This document shows, piece after piece, positions 12,101 to 22,655 of a stretch of 64,000 nucleotides of DNA (within the stretch, counting starts at the first letter, position 1; every line of letters begins with the position of its first letter). The notes under the pieces were generated by a model. That model was not told the origin of the DNA, searched no databases, and saw only the letters and a program-made list of their open reading frames with translations. The position numbers were made by a program, and so were the translations under genes. This DNA comes from Typhlomys cinereus (lineage: Eukaryota > Chordata > Mammalia > Rodentia > Platacanthomyidae): positions 3,786,794 through 3,850,793 of the forward strand of contig JALPQD010000115.1 in assembly GCA_023101885.1 (NCBI GenBank), in the 5' to 3' direction.

Positions 12101-12924
12101 CACAGTCACTGCTACCAACTCTCAACAGTTGGGATCTTGTGAAATCAAAGAGCTTCTGTTTAGATAAAGAGATTGTAAAACGAGCTCAAAGGCAACTCAC
12201 AGAATGGGAGAAAATCTTCACTAACCACATATCTGATAGAGCTCTACTGTCCAGAGTGCACAAAGAACTTAGAAAACTAAACACCAAGGAAACTAATGGG
12301 CCAATTAAAAAATGGGCCCTGGAACTTAAAAGAAACTTTACTAGGGATGAAATTAAAATGTCTAACAAATATCTTAAAAAGTGCTCCACTTCTCTAGCCA
12401 TCAGGGAAATGCAAATCGAAACTTCCCTGAGATATCATCTCACCCCGATCAGGATGGCAAAAATCCACAACACAAACAACAACAAATGCTGGAGAGGATG
12501 TGGAGAGAGGGGAACTCTCCTACATTGCTGGTGGGAATGCAGGCTCATACAGCCACTCTGACGAGCCGTCTGGAGATTCTTAAAGAAATTAAAGATTGAA
12601 ATGGCATATGACACTGCGATTCCATTTTTGGGTATAACTCCCCATACAGCAAAAATTCACCTGGATAGCACAAGCATGACCATGTTCATAGCAGCACTGT
12701 TTACAATAGCAAAGACATGGAATCAACCCAAATGTCCAACAGTTGACGAGTGGATAAGGAAACTGTGGTAGATCTATACAATGGAGTACTACTTAGCCAT
12801 CAAAAATGATGAATTACTGGAAATTGCCGGGAAATGGATGTCATTAGAAACAATTATATTAAGTGAAGTATCCCAGACCCAGAAAATTAAGCACCGTATG
12901 TACTCCTTAATTGGTGGCTCCTAA
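9102..12924 (+). pseudogene. L1 ORF2: L1 ORF2 (endonuclease/reverse transcriptase), broken
   Basis: ORF2 nicks target DNA and reverse-transcribes L1 RNA. Starts at ATG 9102 (MSGIKNSFSIITLNVNGI). The AP-type endonuclease motifs are present: LQETHL (~9220), ILGDFNT (~9525) and SDHHG (~9785). The reverse transcriptase has FADD at 11197-11208, and the C-terminal Cys-rich segment (CWRGCG..CWWEC) is at ~12487-12540. Lesions: a 1-bp loss at ~9848 (TGGAAA became TGAAA), a 1-bp loss at ~11161, a TGG-to-TGA stop at 12559-12561 and a TAG stop near 12769. Corrected length is 1274 codons, matching mammalian ORF2. It cannot produce a full protein. Confidence 0.95.
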
Positions 12925-13999
12925 TACCAAACCCACCCAGCCCATCTTGAGACACTCATAGGTAAATCTATGTATTACCTACAGTAATTGCAAGGATTAT
13001 GAACAGGAGGGATGGGGTTGGAGGGCCACACCAGAAACAAGGAGAGAAGTGACCATGTTACAGTAGAGAAAATAGGTCTCCATCAAGGACTGCAAGAAAG
13101 TAATGTGACACCTAGTTAAGTTCACAATTCGTTCCTGATCATTTATAACTAAGGGGGTATGAACTCACCAGAAGGGGAAGGCATATAGTCTGGCAGATTA
13201 AAAAGTAACCATTTTGCAAATGGGTGATTGACCCCTCCCATTGCCTAACGCCATATGACCCTGCAATTCCAATTTTGGTTATAAGTATTACATCTACCCT
13301 TGAATGTGCTCTTATAATAAGACTCCAGTTTAACAGCTTTCTGTCTCTGGCCAGGGGGTGACATACAGTGCCCATCACCATGGAGTGAAGGGCATTGCAG
13401 GAGCAACAAAACTGCAAAAGAAAATCAACAAACCACTATCCAGAACTTCAGAGACTCTATATCAACCACCTAGAACTAGGCCAGACTAATCTCTCCCCAT
13501 CCTGAAGCTCAGGGACATTTGCGGAAGAGGGGGCGGTAAGAGTGTAAGAGCAAAAGGATGGGAGGAGCAATGATTTGCAAGATACTCCACACAAGTTAAG
13601 GCTAAAGCAATCATAATTGGACATTGTATGCCCGGCGCAATGTCCAACACAGTATTGACCTCACAAAGTCTAGCATCTGCTAAAGGCACCAAGATCCTTG
13701 GAGGCAAGGGATTGACAGCTACAGTAGTGTTCCTATGCGTAAGGGGAACACAGGAAGGGGTTCAGGGAAATGCCACTGGGTCCTTGTACGTCATCAGAGA
13801 GGAGGGCCCAGAGGAGAGTCAGGCATGCACAAGAAAGGACTCTGGGAATCAGGGCAGGAGGCATGGGGGATGGGGCGGGAAGGGTGAGGGGAAGGGGGAG
13901 CAGGGGTTTCGGGGGGGGTAGGAGGAGGGAGGGAGGGAACTGGTGTACCTATTATGTTTGTATGAGCTGAAATAATAATAAAAATGTATTATATAAAAA
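12925..13999 (+). other. L1 3'UTR with G-rich tract
   Basis: About 1.07 kb from the ORF2 stop to the A-rich end. It holds a G/purine-rich tract (~13840-13945) with runs of three or more G, then GTGTACCTATTATGTTTGTATGAGC and an AATAATAATAAAAATG end. The same landmarks, on either strand, identify the other L1 3' ends in this window. At ~13243-13283 it carries a patch resembling ORF2 coding sequence. Confidence 0.85.
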
Positions 14000-14104
14000 A
14001 AGAAAGTAAAGAACTTAAACGATGTAAAGCAAACAGAACTCAAGAAAGAATATAAAGAATTTGAATACTATAATCCACAAATTTCACTTTATACATATAT
14101 CTAC

Positions 14105-14216
14105 TTTATTACTTATTTTTATTTTATTTCTAGACAGGGTCTTTAGCTAAGATTTCCTCAAGTTCCCTAGGATGACCTGAACTTCTGATTCTCCTGCTTC
14201 TCCAGTGCTGGGAATG
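14105..14216 (-). mobile_element. B4-like SINE, left part (split)
   Basis: Reverse B1 half: AGACAGGGTCTTTAGC..CCTGAACTTCTGATTCTCCTGC..AGTGCTGGGAATGACAG. It stops exactly where the LTR begins and continues at 14608. Confidence 0.75.
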
Positions 14217-14221
14217 ACAGG

Positions 14222-14602
14222 TGTCATGGTTTGAAATGTGAGTTGTCATCCCCCCCAGGCTCATGTGTTTGAATCTTTAGTTGTTTGGGAAGGTCGTAGC
14301 ACCTTTAGGAGGTGAAGCCCTGCTGAAGGAAGGCAGTCACAGGAGGTGAGCCTTGAGATTGGTTAGTCCTGCCCTGTTTATGTTAGTTGGTCTGCTCTTG
14401 AGCTTGCAGTTTTGCAGCTCTCAGTCTCCTTGATAGACATGACGTAGGCTGCCTCAAACTTCTGCCAACCAGCCATGCCTTTCCCATCATAATGGACTGT
14501 ATCTCCACTCTGGAATTGGAAGCTGAATAAATCTCCTTTTCTCCCTTAAGTTGCTTGAGTCTGAGTGTTGTCTCATAGAAACAGAGAAGAGTAACCAGCA
14601 CA
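14222..14602 (+). mobile_element. MaLR-type solo LTR, 381 bp
   Basis: Starts TGTCATGGTTTGAAATGTGA and ends GTAACCAGCACA, with a TG..CA termini layout. It has CCTTTAGGAGGTGAAGCC and the polyadenylation signal GAATAAATCTCC near 14525. The flanking pentamers ACAGG (14217-14221) and ACAGT (14603-14607) look like a 5-bp target duplication with one change. It interrupts a B4 SINE, so it inserted later. Confidence 0.8.
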
Positions 14603-14607
14603 ACAGT

Positions 14608-14702
14608 TATGCACCACTATACCCAATTTAGGTGGTGTTGAAGATAAAACCCAGAGCCTTGTGCATGGTAGGAAAGCATTCTATATCAACTGATGAACAC
14701 CT
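14608..14702 (-). mobile_element. B4-like SINE, right part (split)
   Basis: Resumes the same reverse B1/ID sequence after the LTR (TATGCACCACTATACCCAAT, then the ID half AACCCAGAGCCTTGTGCATGG..AAAGCATTCTATATCAACTGATG). Confidence 0.75.
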
Positions 14703-14726
14703 GTAGTTTTCCCCTCCCTGACCCAT

Positions 14727-14760
14727 TTTCTTTTTATTTAATTTTTATTTGTGTGTGTGT

Positions 14761-14820
<60 letters not shown>

Positions 14821-15078
14821 GCTCAAATTAGGTGTTGGATGTTTTATTTGATTGCTCTCCACTTTTATTCTTTAGGCAAGGCTTCTCAAATGAACCTAGA
14901 GCTTGCCAATCAGCCAGGATAGCCAACCATCTTGCTCTGAGGATTCATTGTCTTTGTCTCCATAGTGTTGGTATCACAGGCAGCACTCATGCCTATTTGA
15001 CGTTAACAAGGGTTTTAGGGATCTGAATTCTGGTTCTCATGCTTACGGGACAAGAGAATTATCCACTAGGACTGAAAT
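14727..15078 (-). mobile_element. B3-like SINE with (GT)n tail
   Basis: A GT run (14751-14818) followed by a reverse B3 body: CTTTAGGCAAGGCTTCTCAAATG.., GTGTTGGTATCACAGGC.., GGGATCTGAATTCTGG..CTCATGCTTACGGGACAAG. The dinucleotide run corresponds to the CA-rich 3' tail of this SINE class. Confidence 0.7.
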
Positions 15079-15231
15079 TCTGAGTTTCTAAACAGCTCTC
15101 AGTGTTCAGAAATTAAAACTAAAATTATAAACTGTTTACAGATAAACTACAAATGAGAAACGATTATCCCAAACTACAGTATTACAGCCAGAATAATAGT
15201 CAAGGCATAGTGCATCAACTTATGTATCTTA

Positions 15232-15396
15232 AAAACAATGGAGGCGTGGAGGTGAATGCCCATAATCCCAACATTCTGGAGGGGAGAGGACCACTGTGAG
15301 TTCAAGACCAGGCTAGCCCAGACAGCAAAGGTGAGTTCCAGTCCAAGTCTGTGCTACATAGAGAAACTCTGTTTCAACAGACATAGACAAACAATA
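15232..15396 (+). mobile_element. B1 SINE
   Basis: Forward B1 body with GGAGGTGAATGCCCATAATCCCAACATTC, GAGTTCAAGACCAGGCTAGCC and CTACATAGAGAAACTCTGTTTC, then an A-rich tail. Confidence 0.8.
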
Positions 15397-15718
15397 AACA
15401 GACAAAACTAAGATAGATTAAAAACAAATTAACTCAAAAGCCAGAAAGAAAAAAAAACCCTCAAAATAAAAATAATAAGGCATGAAAAGGAAAATTTATT
15501 GAAATAGAATATAAGATTTGTTCGGGAACTATTACAAGTTCTTTCCTTGAAAAGAACAAACAATAAAAAGAACTTTAGAAAATCCAATTATAATAAAGAA
15601 AACAATAAGTAAGCCTCATTAGGATGGAGCTAATTCCAGAGATGGAGGCGATTGGTTTGAGCTTTTGAGATTCCTAAAGAGTGGTATTTCTGTGAAGTGA
15701 ATCTTGTTGGGAAACACG

Positions 15719-15800
15719 ATTTTTTTTTTTTTTTTTTTTTTGGGCTGGGGATCAAATTCAGGATCTCATGCATCGTAACCAAACTATTAGGAAGAGAGAC
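15719..15800 (-). mobile_element. ID-like fragment behind a poly-T run
   Basis: A 22-base T run, then GGGCTGGGGATCAAATTCAGGATCTCATGCATC. This is a short reverse fragment of an ID/B4-type head. Confidence 0.5.
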
Positions 15801-15917
15801 ATATCCTAAACGCGTAAAAGCCACAGGAAAATTTAAACATATTGAAATAATCCACTGGGGTTAGACATCTTTCTGCAAGAAGATAGCACAGAGTGGGTTT
15901 AGGTCTCTTCATATTTG

Positions 15918-16062
15918 GGCTTGGGAAAGTGGCTCAGAGGTTGAAGTATGAGAACGCCATGGAGTTCCAGTTCCCCCATAAATGTTAGGCAAGTGTGGTG
16001 ATTTGAATCTCCATTCCCAGCACTCTGGAAGCAGAGATGGGGAGCCCTGGAGGGATCTGTAT
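15918..16062 (+). mobile_element. tRNA-derived SINE, 5' half
   Basis: GGGCTTGGGAAAGTGGCTCAGAGGTTGAAG starts the same family as the copy at 47948. The tail half is missing. Confidence 0.65.
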
Positions 16063-16283
16063 TTTGAATCTGTGATTGGTTGTTTTTAGGGTTAGCTAAG
16101 GCTGATGCTAAGGGAGCCTGGGAGAATATGGGGTGTGGAATTCAAGAGTATCAGGTGTCTGATGAACATTGTTTGTGATCAGTGTCATTAAGACTGTGAT
16201 CAGCAGTCTCTGAGACAGGGAAGGAGGCATAACTGAGGAACAGGGTTGTTTTAGTTCTGAGCATGACTATTAATTTCTATTAA

Positions 16284-17028
16284 TCTTATAAAATTTTTTC
16301 CAATTTTTATGAGCATATTGAGTATTTATCCCTGCCTCCCTCCTTTCATTTCTTTCCCTTCCCTTCTTCTTTCCCCTCTCTCCCTCCTTTTCATTCATCA
16401 GTCCATCCTATTCCCTCCCACCCTCTTGACTGTCTGCTTCAATGGGCCCCAGGGTTCCCTCTAGGATTGCCTACGCTTGTGCGGGTTCAGACCTCTGTGA
16501 CATATCAAGTGGCCTCTCCTCGGGGCGCCCCATTAATAGGGGCATTCCCCTTCACCTATTCATCTCTAGTCCTCACTGCATGTAATTATCTCTCCTGAGA
16601 TCCTTTCTTGTCTAGGGGGTACGTTGGTATGCCAGTCATTATGTAGGTCTAGAAAGGACAAGTTTCATTGCAGTGAGTTCCTGGATATAGCAACCCTGCC
16701 TTGAGTGGAATATCTTGTCCAATGGTGGCCCTTCCCATCTTTGGGCTCTTACAATCTTACCATCCCCTCTCTTCTGCAATGTTCTCTGAGTCCTAGGATG
16801 GAGAGAGATTAGGTTGGCCTGATTCCAGGTGAGCATTGCAGGGTCTCAGGAACTCTACATTCTGGCTGGCCATTGTTGTACACTTTGCTGATTTTCCACT
16901 GCCCTAGGCTGCATCCTGTCAGGGTGTTAAGATCCTCTACCTCTGTTATAGAAGATGACTTTCAGGCTGAGTGCTCTTCCAATCTATGGGTATAATAACA
17001 GTTGTTTACAGAGCAGTTTGGTTTACTG
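16284..17028 (-). mobile_element. Older L1 3' end with TSD
   Basis: Minus-strand L1 3'UTR of an older subfamily: C/T-rich tract 16330-16430, TAGGATGGAGAGAGATTAGGTTGGCCTGATTCC near 16795, and GTGGAATATCTTGTCCAATGG. A shared stretch, GCATGACTATTAATTT at ~16261-16276 and GCATGACTATTATTT at ~17029-17043, is its target duplication. No coding part remains. Confidence 0.75.
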
Positions 17029-17050
17029 GCATGACTATTATTTAACTAAT

Positions 17051-19002
17051 GTGCTCATATCTGGCTAACACTTGGCATATTTCAAGAACTGGAAGAAAAC
17101 TAAAGGAACCAGACTGCTCATAGTCATTCAAGGAGAGGATTGTACACAGAAAAAGACTGAAGAAGAAAGAGGCCACACCATGTACATGATATGAATTTTG
17201 ATTCTAACTTTTGAAGTCATTATAAATCCAGTGATGGATTTCTAAACTGGGAAATGACACAATCACATTTAAAGTTTTTTAAAAATCTCTTTTTCAGTAG
17301 AGATAAAATTGGACAGAAGGTTGGAGATGATCTGTCAAGAGGCTGTTGGAGTGATTCAGGTAAGAGTTGGTGTATGCAGGACTGTGATGGTAGAAAAGGA
17401 GAGAAAAAAAGCAATTGATTCAAGACCTATTCAGAAGATAGACTGACACTGCTTTGTGATAGTTTGTCTATGGGGATGAGCAAGAGGAGGTGACAAGGAT
17501 GACTCCTGTTAGCCAGGGCCACGCCATTTTGTAAGGCTTCCTCTGTCCTAGATGGAATGTAGCAATTCCCAGACACAACCACACCAGACACTTCTGACTT
17601 TCCCCACCCTGATGACTTTGAGAGAAGAGTATCATTTGTCTGACATTCTTTCTGTCCCTGCACCCTACTGCCTTATTTCCCTGATACCTCTTAGCAACAT
17701 CTGAAAGCTATCAAACAGAAGAGTCTGCTGGGCTCTTCATATTTTCCCACCATGCTGTCTACAGTTATCTCCCCTGTTCTCTCAGACGTGAAGCTATCTC
17801 TTCTGTTCTAATGCTCTCCCACCTTAAGACTAAACTACGGTCCCATTGGCCACCAAGCCCCAGAAATACAAAAACTTGTATTTGTGAAGTGTCTCCTTTG
17901 TGGTTAACCTTTATTTTTTAATAAAAAAATCTCCATGTTGACCTAACAACTCCCACACTTCTTAGTTGAGTAGATTTTGGTGCCATTTATTACAATAATA
18001 AATACCTAGATAAACTAATTTGTGACATAGGTTATGTTTGGGATATTTAATGGAATTGCTTTTGCATATACAAAGATTTCACATCACTGTCCTGGTCCAG
18101 AGAGTTCACAGAAGAAGCTCGGGACCAATATACATAGATACATGGCATTTACTGCTCTGAGTACACATGATATTGCCTGAGGAGGAAGAGTAGCTATCCC
18201 ACAATCAAGGTGCCTAGCAAAGAATGAACCCAGCAAGTTGCCTAGGAAAACTAAAGAATGCCTTGTGGCAGAAGCCTAGGGATAGTGGCAAGGAGGGATT
18301 TGCCATCAGTTTGCTGAGTTAAGATGAGGATCAAACTGCTTATTGAATTTGAAGACATGGAGATGATTAGTAATCATTAGGAAGTCCTTTCACATTTTGG
18401 CAGGGATGGAATACATATGAGATAGATCCCTTTCATGTATCTGGAGATGAAATGGAGTCACTAGCAAGGAAAGAAAGTTTAAAATATTTTTCTTTTACTT
18501 CTTTTGTTTTCATTATTTTGCTTTCTTTCCCTCTTTCCCTCCTTCTCTTTTTCTTTCTCCTCCTCAGTATCATCAGTATTATTAATTTTGAGGTAAGATC
18601 TTGCTAGGTGCTCCAGTTTGTCTTCATGTTGATAATAAACATGCAAACAACTTAGGCTGAACAAGTGGTTTCAATCTTGTTTATGGTTATAGTTATAATC
18701 CATAGTTCAGCTTGGCAGGAGAGTTTGTATTAGCACCAGGAGCAGAGGAAACTGGAAACACATTATCTACCAGAATTGCTAAGAGATAGGCAACCCCCTT
18801 CTCCCCACTTGCCGGACTGGAGTCTTGCTGAAGTGTGCTGAACTACTGAACTGGTTCCTTCGCTCTGACTCACCTGCCCAGGGAAAGTTCCCACCACCAT
18901 GGCCGAGGCCATTCCTCATCAATAGACCATCTCCCACAGGCTTGCTCAGGACTTGCTTTGACCACTGATTTTTCATAGATGGGCCCAAAGCCTCATTCTT
19001 CA
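17051..19002. other. Mostly unclassified
   Basis: No gene seen. The piece at 17455-17945 has LTR-like composition and is listed separately. The remainder (including 18480-18600, T-rich and purine-poor) is unassigned. Confidence 0.35.
17455..17945 (+). mobile_element. Candidate retroviral-type LTR
   Basis: Starts near TTGTGATAGTTTGTCTATGGGG and includes GCCATTTTGTAAGGC, a phrase common in ERV LTR U3 regions. It ends near TTTGTGGTTAACC and an AATAAAAAAATC signal. I could not fix the boundaries or find a target duplication. Confidence 0.3.
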
Positions 19003-19392
19003 ATTGTCAACTTGGCACCTCTCATGATATAAATGTGAATTTCCCCTTATATGGGTCTATGCATTTGCATTCTTAGCTGATGTTAATATCTGGGAAGGTT
19101 TCAGCTTTAGGAGGAGTCTGGCTGCAGAAAGGCATGCCACAGGGGGTCGGACTTGGGGTTTGGAAACCCAGCCCTGTTTCCTCAATTTGTTCTCATTCTC
19201 TTTACCTTGATGAGGGTGACAGTGAGCTGGACTGATCTCCTGCTTCCGTCTCCAGCCATGCATTCTGCTATGTGATTCCCAACATAATGGACTCTATGTC
19301 CCCACTGGAATCATAGCCAAACAAATCTCTCTCCCTTAAGCTGCTTGTGTATGAGTATTGTCTCACACAAGCAGACAGAACAACTGTAACAC
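19003..19392 (+). mobile_element. MaLR-type LTR
   Basis: TTGTCAACTTGGCACC at the start, AGCTTTAGGAGGAGTCTGGC, AACATAATGGACTCTATG..CCACTGGAATC and AGCTGCTTGTGTATGAGTATTGTCTCA near the 3' end. This runs parallel to the LTR at 14222-14602, with about the same length. Confidence 0.65.
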
Positions 19393-19404
19393 CTATATTT
19401 AACT

Positions 19405-19530
19405 AGCAAAACAGGCAGCCCAGATTGGTCTCTACTTGCCAAGCTTGGCTTGCAAATTCATGTTTTTCCACAGCCTTACCCTCCTCAGTACTGGAATTTC
19501 AATCATGTGCCACCACACTGGGCTCACTCT
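19405..19530 (-). mobile_element. B1 SINE fragment
   Basis: Reverse B1: CAGCCCAGATTGGTCTCTACTTGCC..CTCAGTACTGGAATTTCAATCATGTGCCACCACACTGGGC. Confidence 0.6.
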
Positions 19531-19599
19531 TTTTTTTTTTTTTAAGGGAGAAAATAAAATGTGTTAGAAAGATTCAGAAAAGCCAATTTAAGAATCTAG

Positions 19600-19758
19600 C
19601 TAGAGATCCCAGTGTGGTGGTACAAGCCTGAATCCCAGCATTGGGGAGGAGGGACGTGTAGGGAAGAGAATTAGGAGTTCAAGGACATCCTTGGCTACAT
19701 ATCAAGTCCAAAGCCAGCCTTGGCTACATAAGACTCTATTTCAAACAAAAACAAGTCT
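19600..19758 (+). mobile_element. B1 SINE
   Basis: Forward B1: CCCAGTGTGGTGGTACAAGCC, GAATCCCAGCATTGGGGAGG, AAGGACATCCTTGGCTACATATC..CTATTTCAAACAAAAAC. Confidence 0.75.
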
Positions 19759-21603
19759 GCCCATAAATTAACTGAAAAACTACTAAGGTTTCTAAAACAG
19801 GAGAGATCAAGCACACTGCAGTGATCCTAAGAGGGGTGGAGGGACTCCTGTGTTACATATGCCAAGGGAAAACAGAGAGTGGGTATAGGCAAAGTCACAT
19901 TTGCAGCCGTTCATAGGAAAGGAGAGAGTTCAGATCTAATGTTTTCTACTTAGCTAACAATGAGTCAGTGTTACCAGAGACACAAGAGCAGAAATGAAAT
20001 GAAAGATTTGAAATAGTTGCAGAGCAAAGGGGAGGAAGGTGACCAGAGGGACATGTTGAAGTTGGGTTGTGCTGAAACAGGGAAAAGTCTGTAATCATAA
20101 ATAATTGTATTTATGTCCTTGCCTAAGGAGTTTCACCAGCAGCACTCTTGGCTGAGTACAAACATCCAAAAAGGGAAAACTGGTTGACTGTGATCTGGGA
20201 GCCCCTTTAATTTATTAAGTATCACAAAGCTCCAAGTACCTCCTTGGGTATAGAGTAGGAACCAGCAAGTATTTGTTAACTGGCTCTTTGTGATGCTTTT
20301 GACACAGGCTGGCCACCTCTCTGGTTGCCACTTCTCATTCCTTCTTGAAAGGCACTCAGTTGCTCACATTCTCAATGTCCTTCCTCAGTAATATGTTTTG
20401 AAAATTTATCCAGGTGTATGTATGGTGCTCACCGCTTTATGTTTATTGTCTTTGGCTCAGTGAATGGCACTTAAACGGAGCAAGGACCATTTAGATCATT
20501 TGCCCTGGACATCATTGTACTAACATTGTGCAGAAGGTCGTTTTCTTTTTAAAATACATTTGTGGCATTGCTTTCCAGGGAATGAAGTTGAGGACTCTTT
20601 GCCAATGCTGTTTTATATCTCCCCTAGCTCTCTTTGTGGGCTTTGGCGTTTCGGTTGATGTTGGGTCAGATTTCAGATAAGTAGGGAGGATGAGGTACAG
20701 GCAGTTCCCACTTTAAATCATTGCAGTTGAGACCCATCTGGCACTACCAGTACCTCTCTGCTCTCCTGCAAGCACTGTTGCTACATAGGTCTTAAAAGGT
20801 AAAAGCCAGCAGTATATCAGAAGTAGAATAATATTCAAGGTAGTCAAGAGTACATCTCCCTTCCCAGGAGATAGAAGATATGTTTTTCAGAATACATCTA
20901 AAAATGAGCCAGATTACAACCAAAGGATCTATTGCATGTCAATTCTAGAATTCTAGATTCTAGAATGAAGCAGGGGCATTTAGCATTTTCTACATCTTAC
21001 TTAAGGGTATTATTCAGCTAAACAAGGATAGAAAAAAACAGAGAGAAAAATATGGGACAAAAAGTTGAACCAACTCAGTAACACAATTACTTACATGTCT
21101 TGTAATCATTATTTTATAAAAGAAATAGAAGACTGACATTTGCTCAGCAGGCTCTGAAGGCAATAAATTCAAATTCAAAGAGGAAAATCAATGCTCTCCA
21201 AGAAAAAAAAATGAATGAATTCCATGTAATAGTCAATCTGAGTAAGAAGCTGTAATCCATTCATAACACCAAAAGAGAAATGGTCAGATTTACTTCTAAG
21301 AAGAAAAATTAATCAATCAGAAATGCACAAAGCTTTCCAAGGGAGTCAGATTCCAAATAACAATTTAAAATTTCTAATGGTGCTCTATGATTAGTGGAGA
21401 GGAAGAAATGAGAATTCATTTGGTTTTGACTGCAGAATGTTCTTTTAGTGGCACAGGGGCTGTGATGTTACTGTAGCATAAAACAAAACATTATTGGCTA
21501 TGATTTTTGTATGACTCTATAAAAGGGGTAACACTCTTGAAGTGCAGTTCATCCCTTCAGGCATGTTTCTCTAGAAATTCTGGTAACTTCTATTTCTTTT
21601 TTT
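19759..21603. other. Mostly unclassified
   Basis: No gene seen. A weak MIR/L2-like patch (GGGTATAGAGTAGGAACC..AAGTATTTGTTAAC) lies at ~20240-20282. The rest is unassigned. Confidence 0.35.
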
Positions 21604-22310
21604 TTTTATTTTTATACTTTTACAAGTATATTGAGTACTTATCCCAGCTTTCCTCCTTCCCCCTTCCTCCCATCCCTTCCCTTCCTTTCACCATTCCCTC
21701 CCTCTCCCACTCACCCTTCCACCTGTATGCTTCTATGGAACCCCTGGTTCACTCTAACTTGTCTATTTCTGTGGGGCCTCTGAGGTATATCAAGTTACCT
21801 TTCTTCAGGCCACCCCACTGATATGTGCATTTCCCTTCACTCATCCAGCTCTAGACCCAAAGATTTCCACTATTAGTTCCCATTCTATGAGTATAACAAT
21901 AGCTAACTACAGAGCATTTTGATGTACTATCTTCCTACTTATAGGTTTATTGACTGTTTTCCCTATTGACCTATTTCCTTCCTTTTTTTTAGGTTCTTAT
22001 TCTAGTTTACAATAACAGGAATGGGTACCATTTTGAAAAGCGGGTCTTGAATCTAATCAGAAAGCTGTTGGTTTTCTCCTTGGTATTCATGCCATTATTA
22101 CACTGATTGTCACTTGTTGCCATGGTGATTTATATTGCAACTTATAGATATCATGTCATAGTAACTTTTATTTCTACTGTCACACCCGTTCTGGGGGTGG
22201 CTGACCATAGGGTGAGCTACAATACATTGCTGATTTCCCTTAATCTTGTTCACACTTTCACAAACAGTCAAACTGCGAGAATCTACCAGTATCTTGGGTG
22301 AAGAGAAAAC
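21604..22310 (-). mobile_element. Older L1 3'UTR
   Basis: T-rich start and a CCTTCC-rich tract (21650-21720), then sequence parallel to the L1 end at 16284 (TGAGTATAACAATAGCTAACTACAGAGCATTTTGATG). It ends with a rodent-type L1 3'UTR piece around 22045 (AATCAGAAAGCTGTTGGTTTTCTCC). The right edge is approximate. Confidence 0.6.
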
Positions 22311-22569
22311 AGAGAACTAATTCTTCCATGTGGTGCCCATTGTAGGCCAGGAGGCCACACGAGATGAAGCTTAGAGGCCTCATGATTTTGAACTACACAG
22401 AGAGAGTTGCAGAAAAGCTCCTCTTCTCCATCTTGACCAATGGAGCAGGTTCAGTCTGTCTGTACTCAGCCCCCTGCCCCTCCATCCTGGAGCCCTTGTG
22501 CAGGCAGAGCTCACTCTACCCTATCACAGGGTGTGCCCCTGCGTCTTTCCATGGGAGAAAACAGCTTAT

Positions 22570-22570
<1 letters not shown>

Positions 22571-22615
<45 letters not shown>

Positions 22616-22655
22616 AAACTTTGGGTGCTATTCTTTGGAAGCCATCCATCTTAGG
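22571..22655 (-). mobile_element. B3-like SINE tail (split by L1)
   Basis: A pure GT run (22571-22614), then TTTGGGTGCTATTCTTTGGAAGCCATCCATCTTAGG, the 3' part of a reverse B3. The rest of the SINE continues at 23901 on the far side of an L1. Confidence 0.65.

Larger units (their letters stand above)
7572..13999 (+). mobile_element. Full-length LINE-1, element 1
   Basis: A 6.43-kb L1 with all parts in order: CpG-rich 5'UTR, ORF1, ~50-bp spacer, ORF2, ~1.1-kb 3'UTR with a G-rich tract, and an AATAATAATAAAAATG-type A-rich end. The 13-bp duplication AAGAAAGTAAAGA at 7559-7571 and 14000-14012 sets both boundaries and shows insertion by target-primed reverse transcription. Both ORFs carry a few small lesions, so it is a recent but dead copy. 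It shares a diagnostic 3'UTR patch with element 2. Confidence 0.95.

Noticed and set aside
13139..13921. Recurrent 70-97 codon frames in L1 3'UTRs (also at 35511-36260, 60175-60735 and 63548-63986)
   Set aside because: Similar frames recur at each L1 3'UTR because the DNA is homologous; they hold no known domain and contain differing stops.
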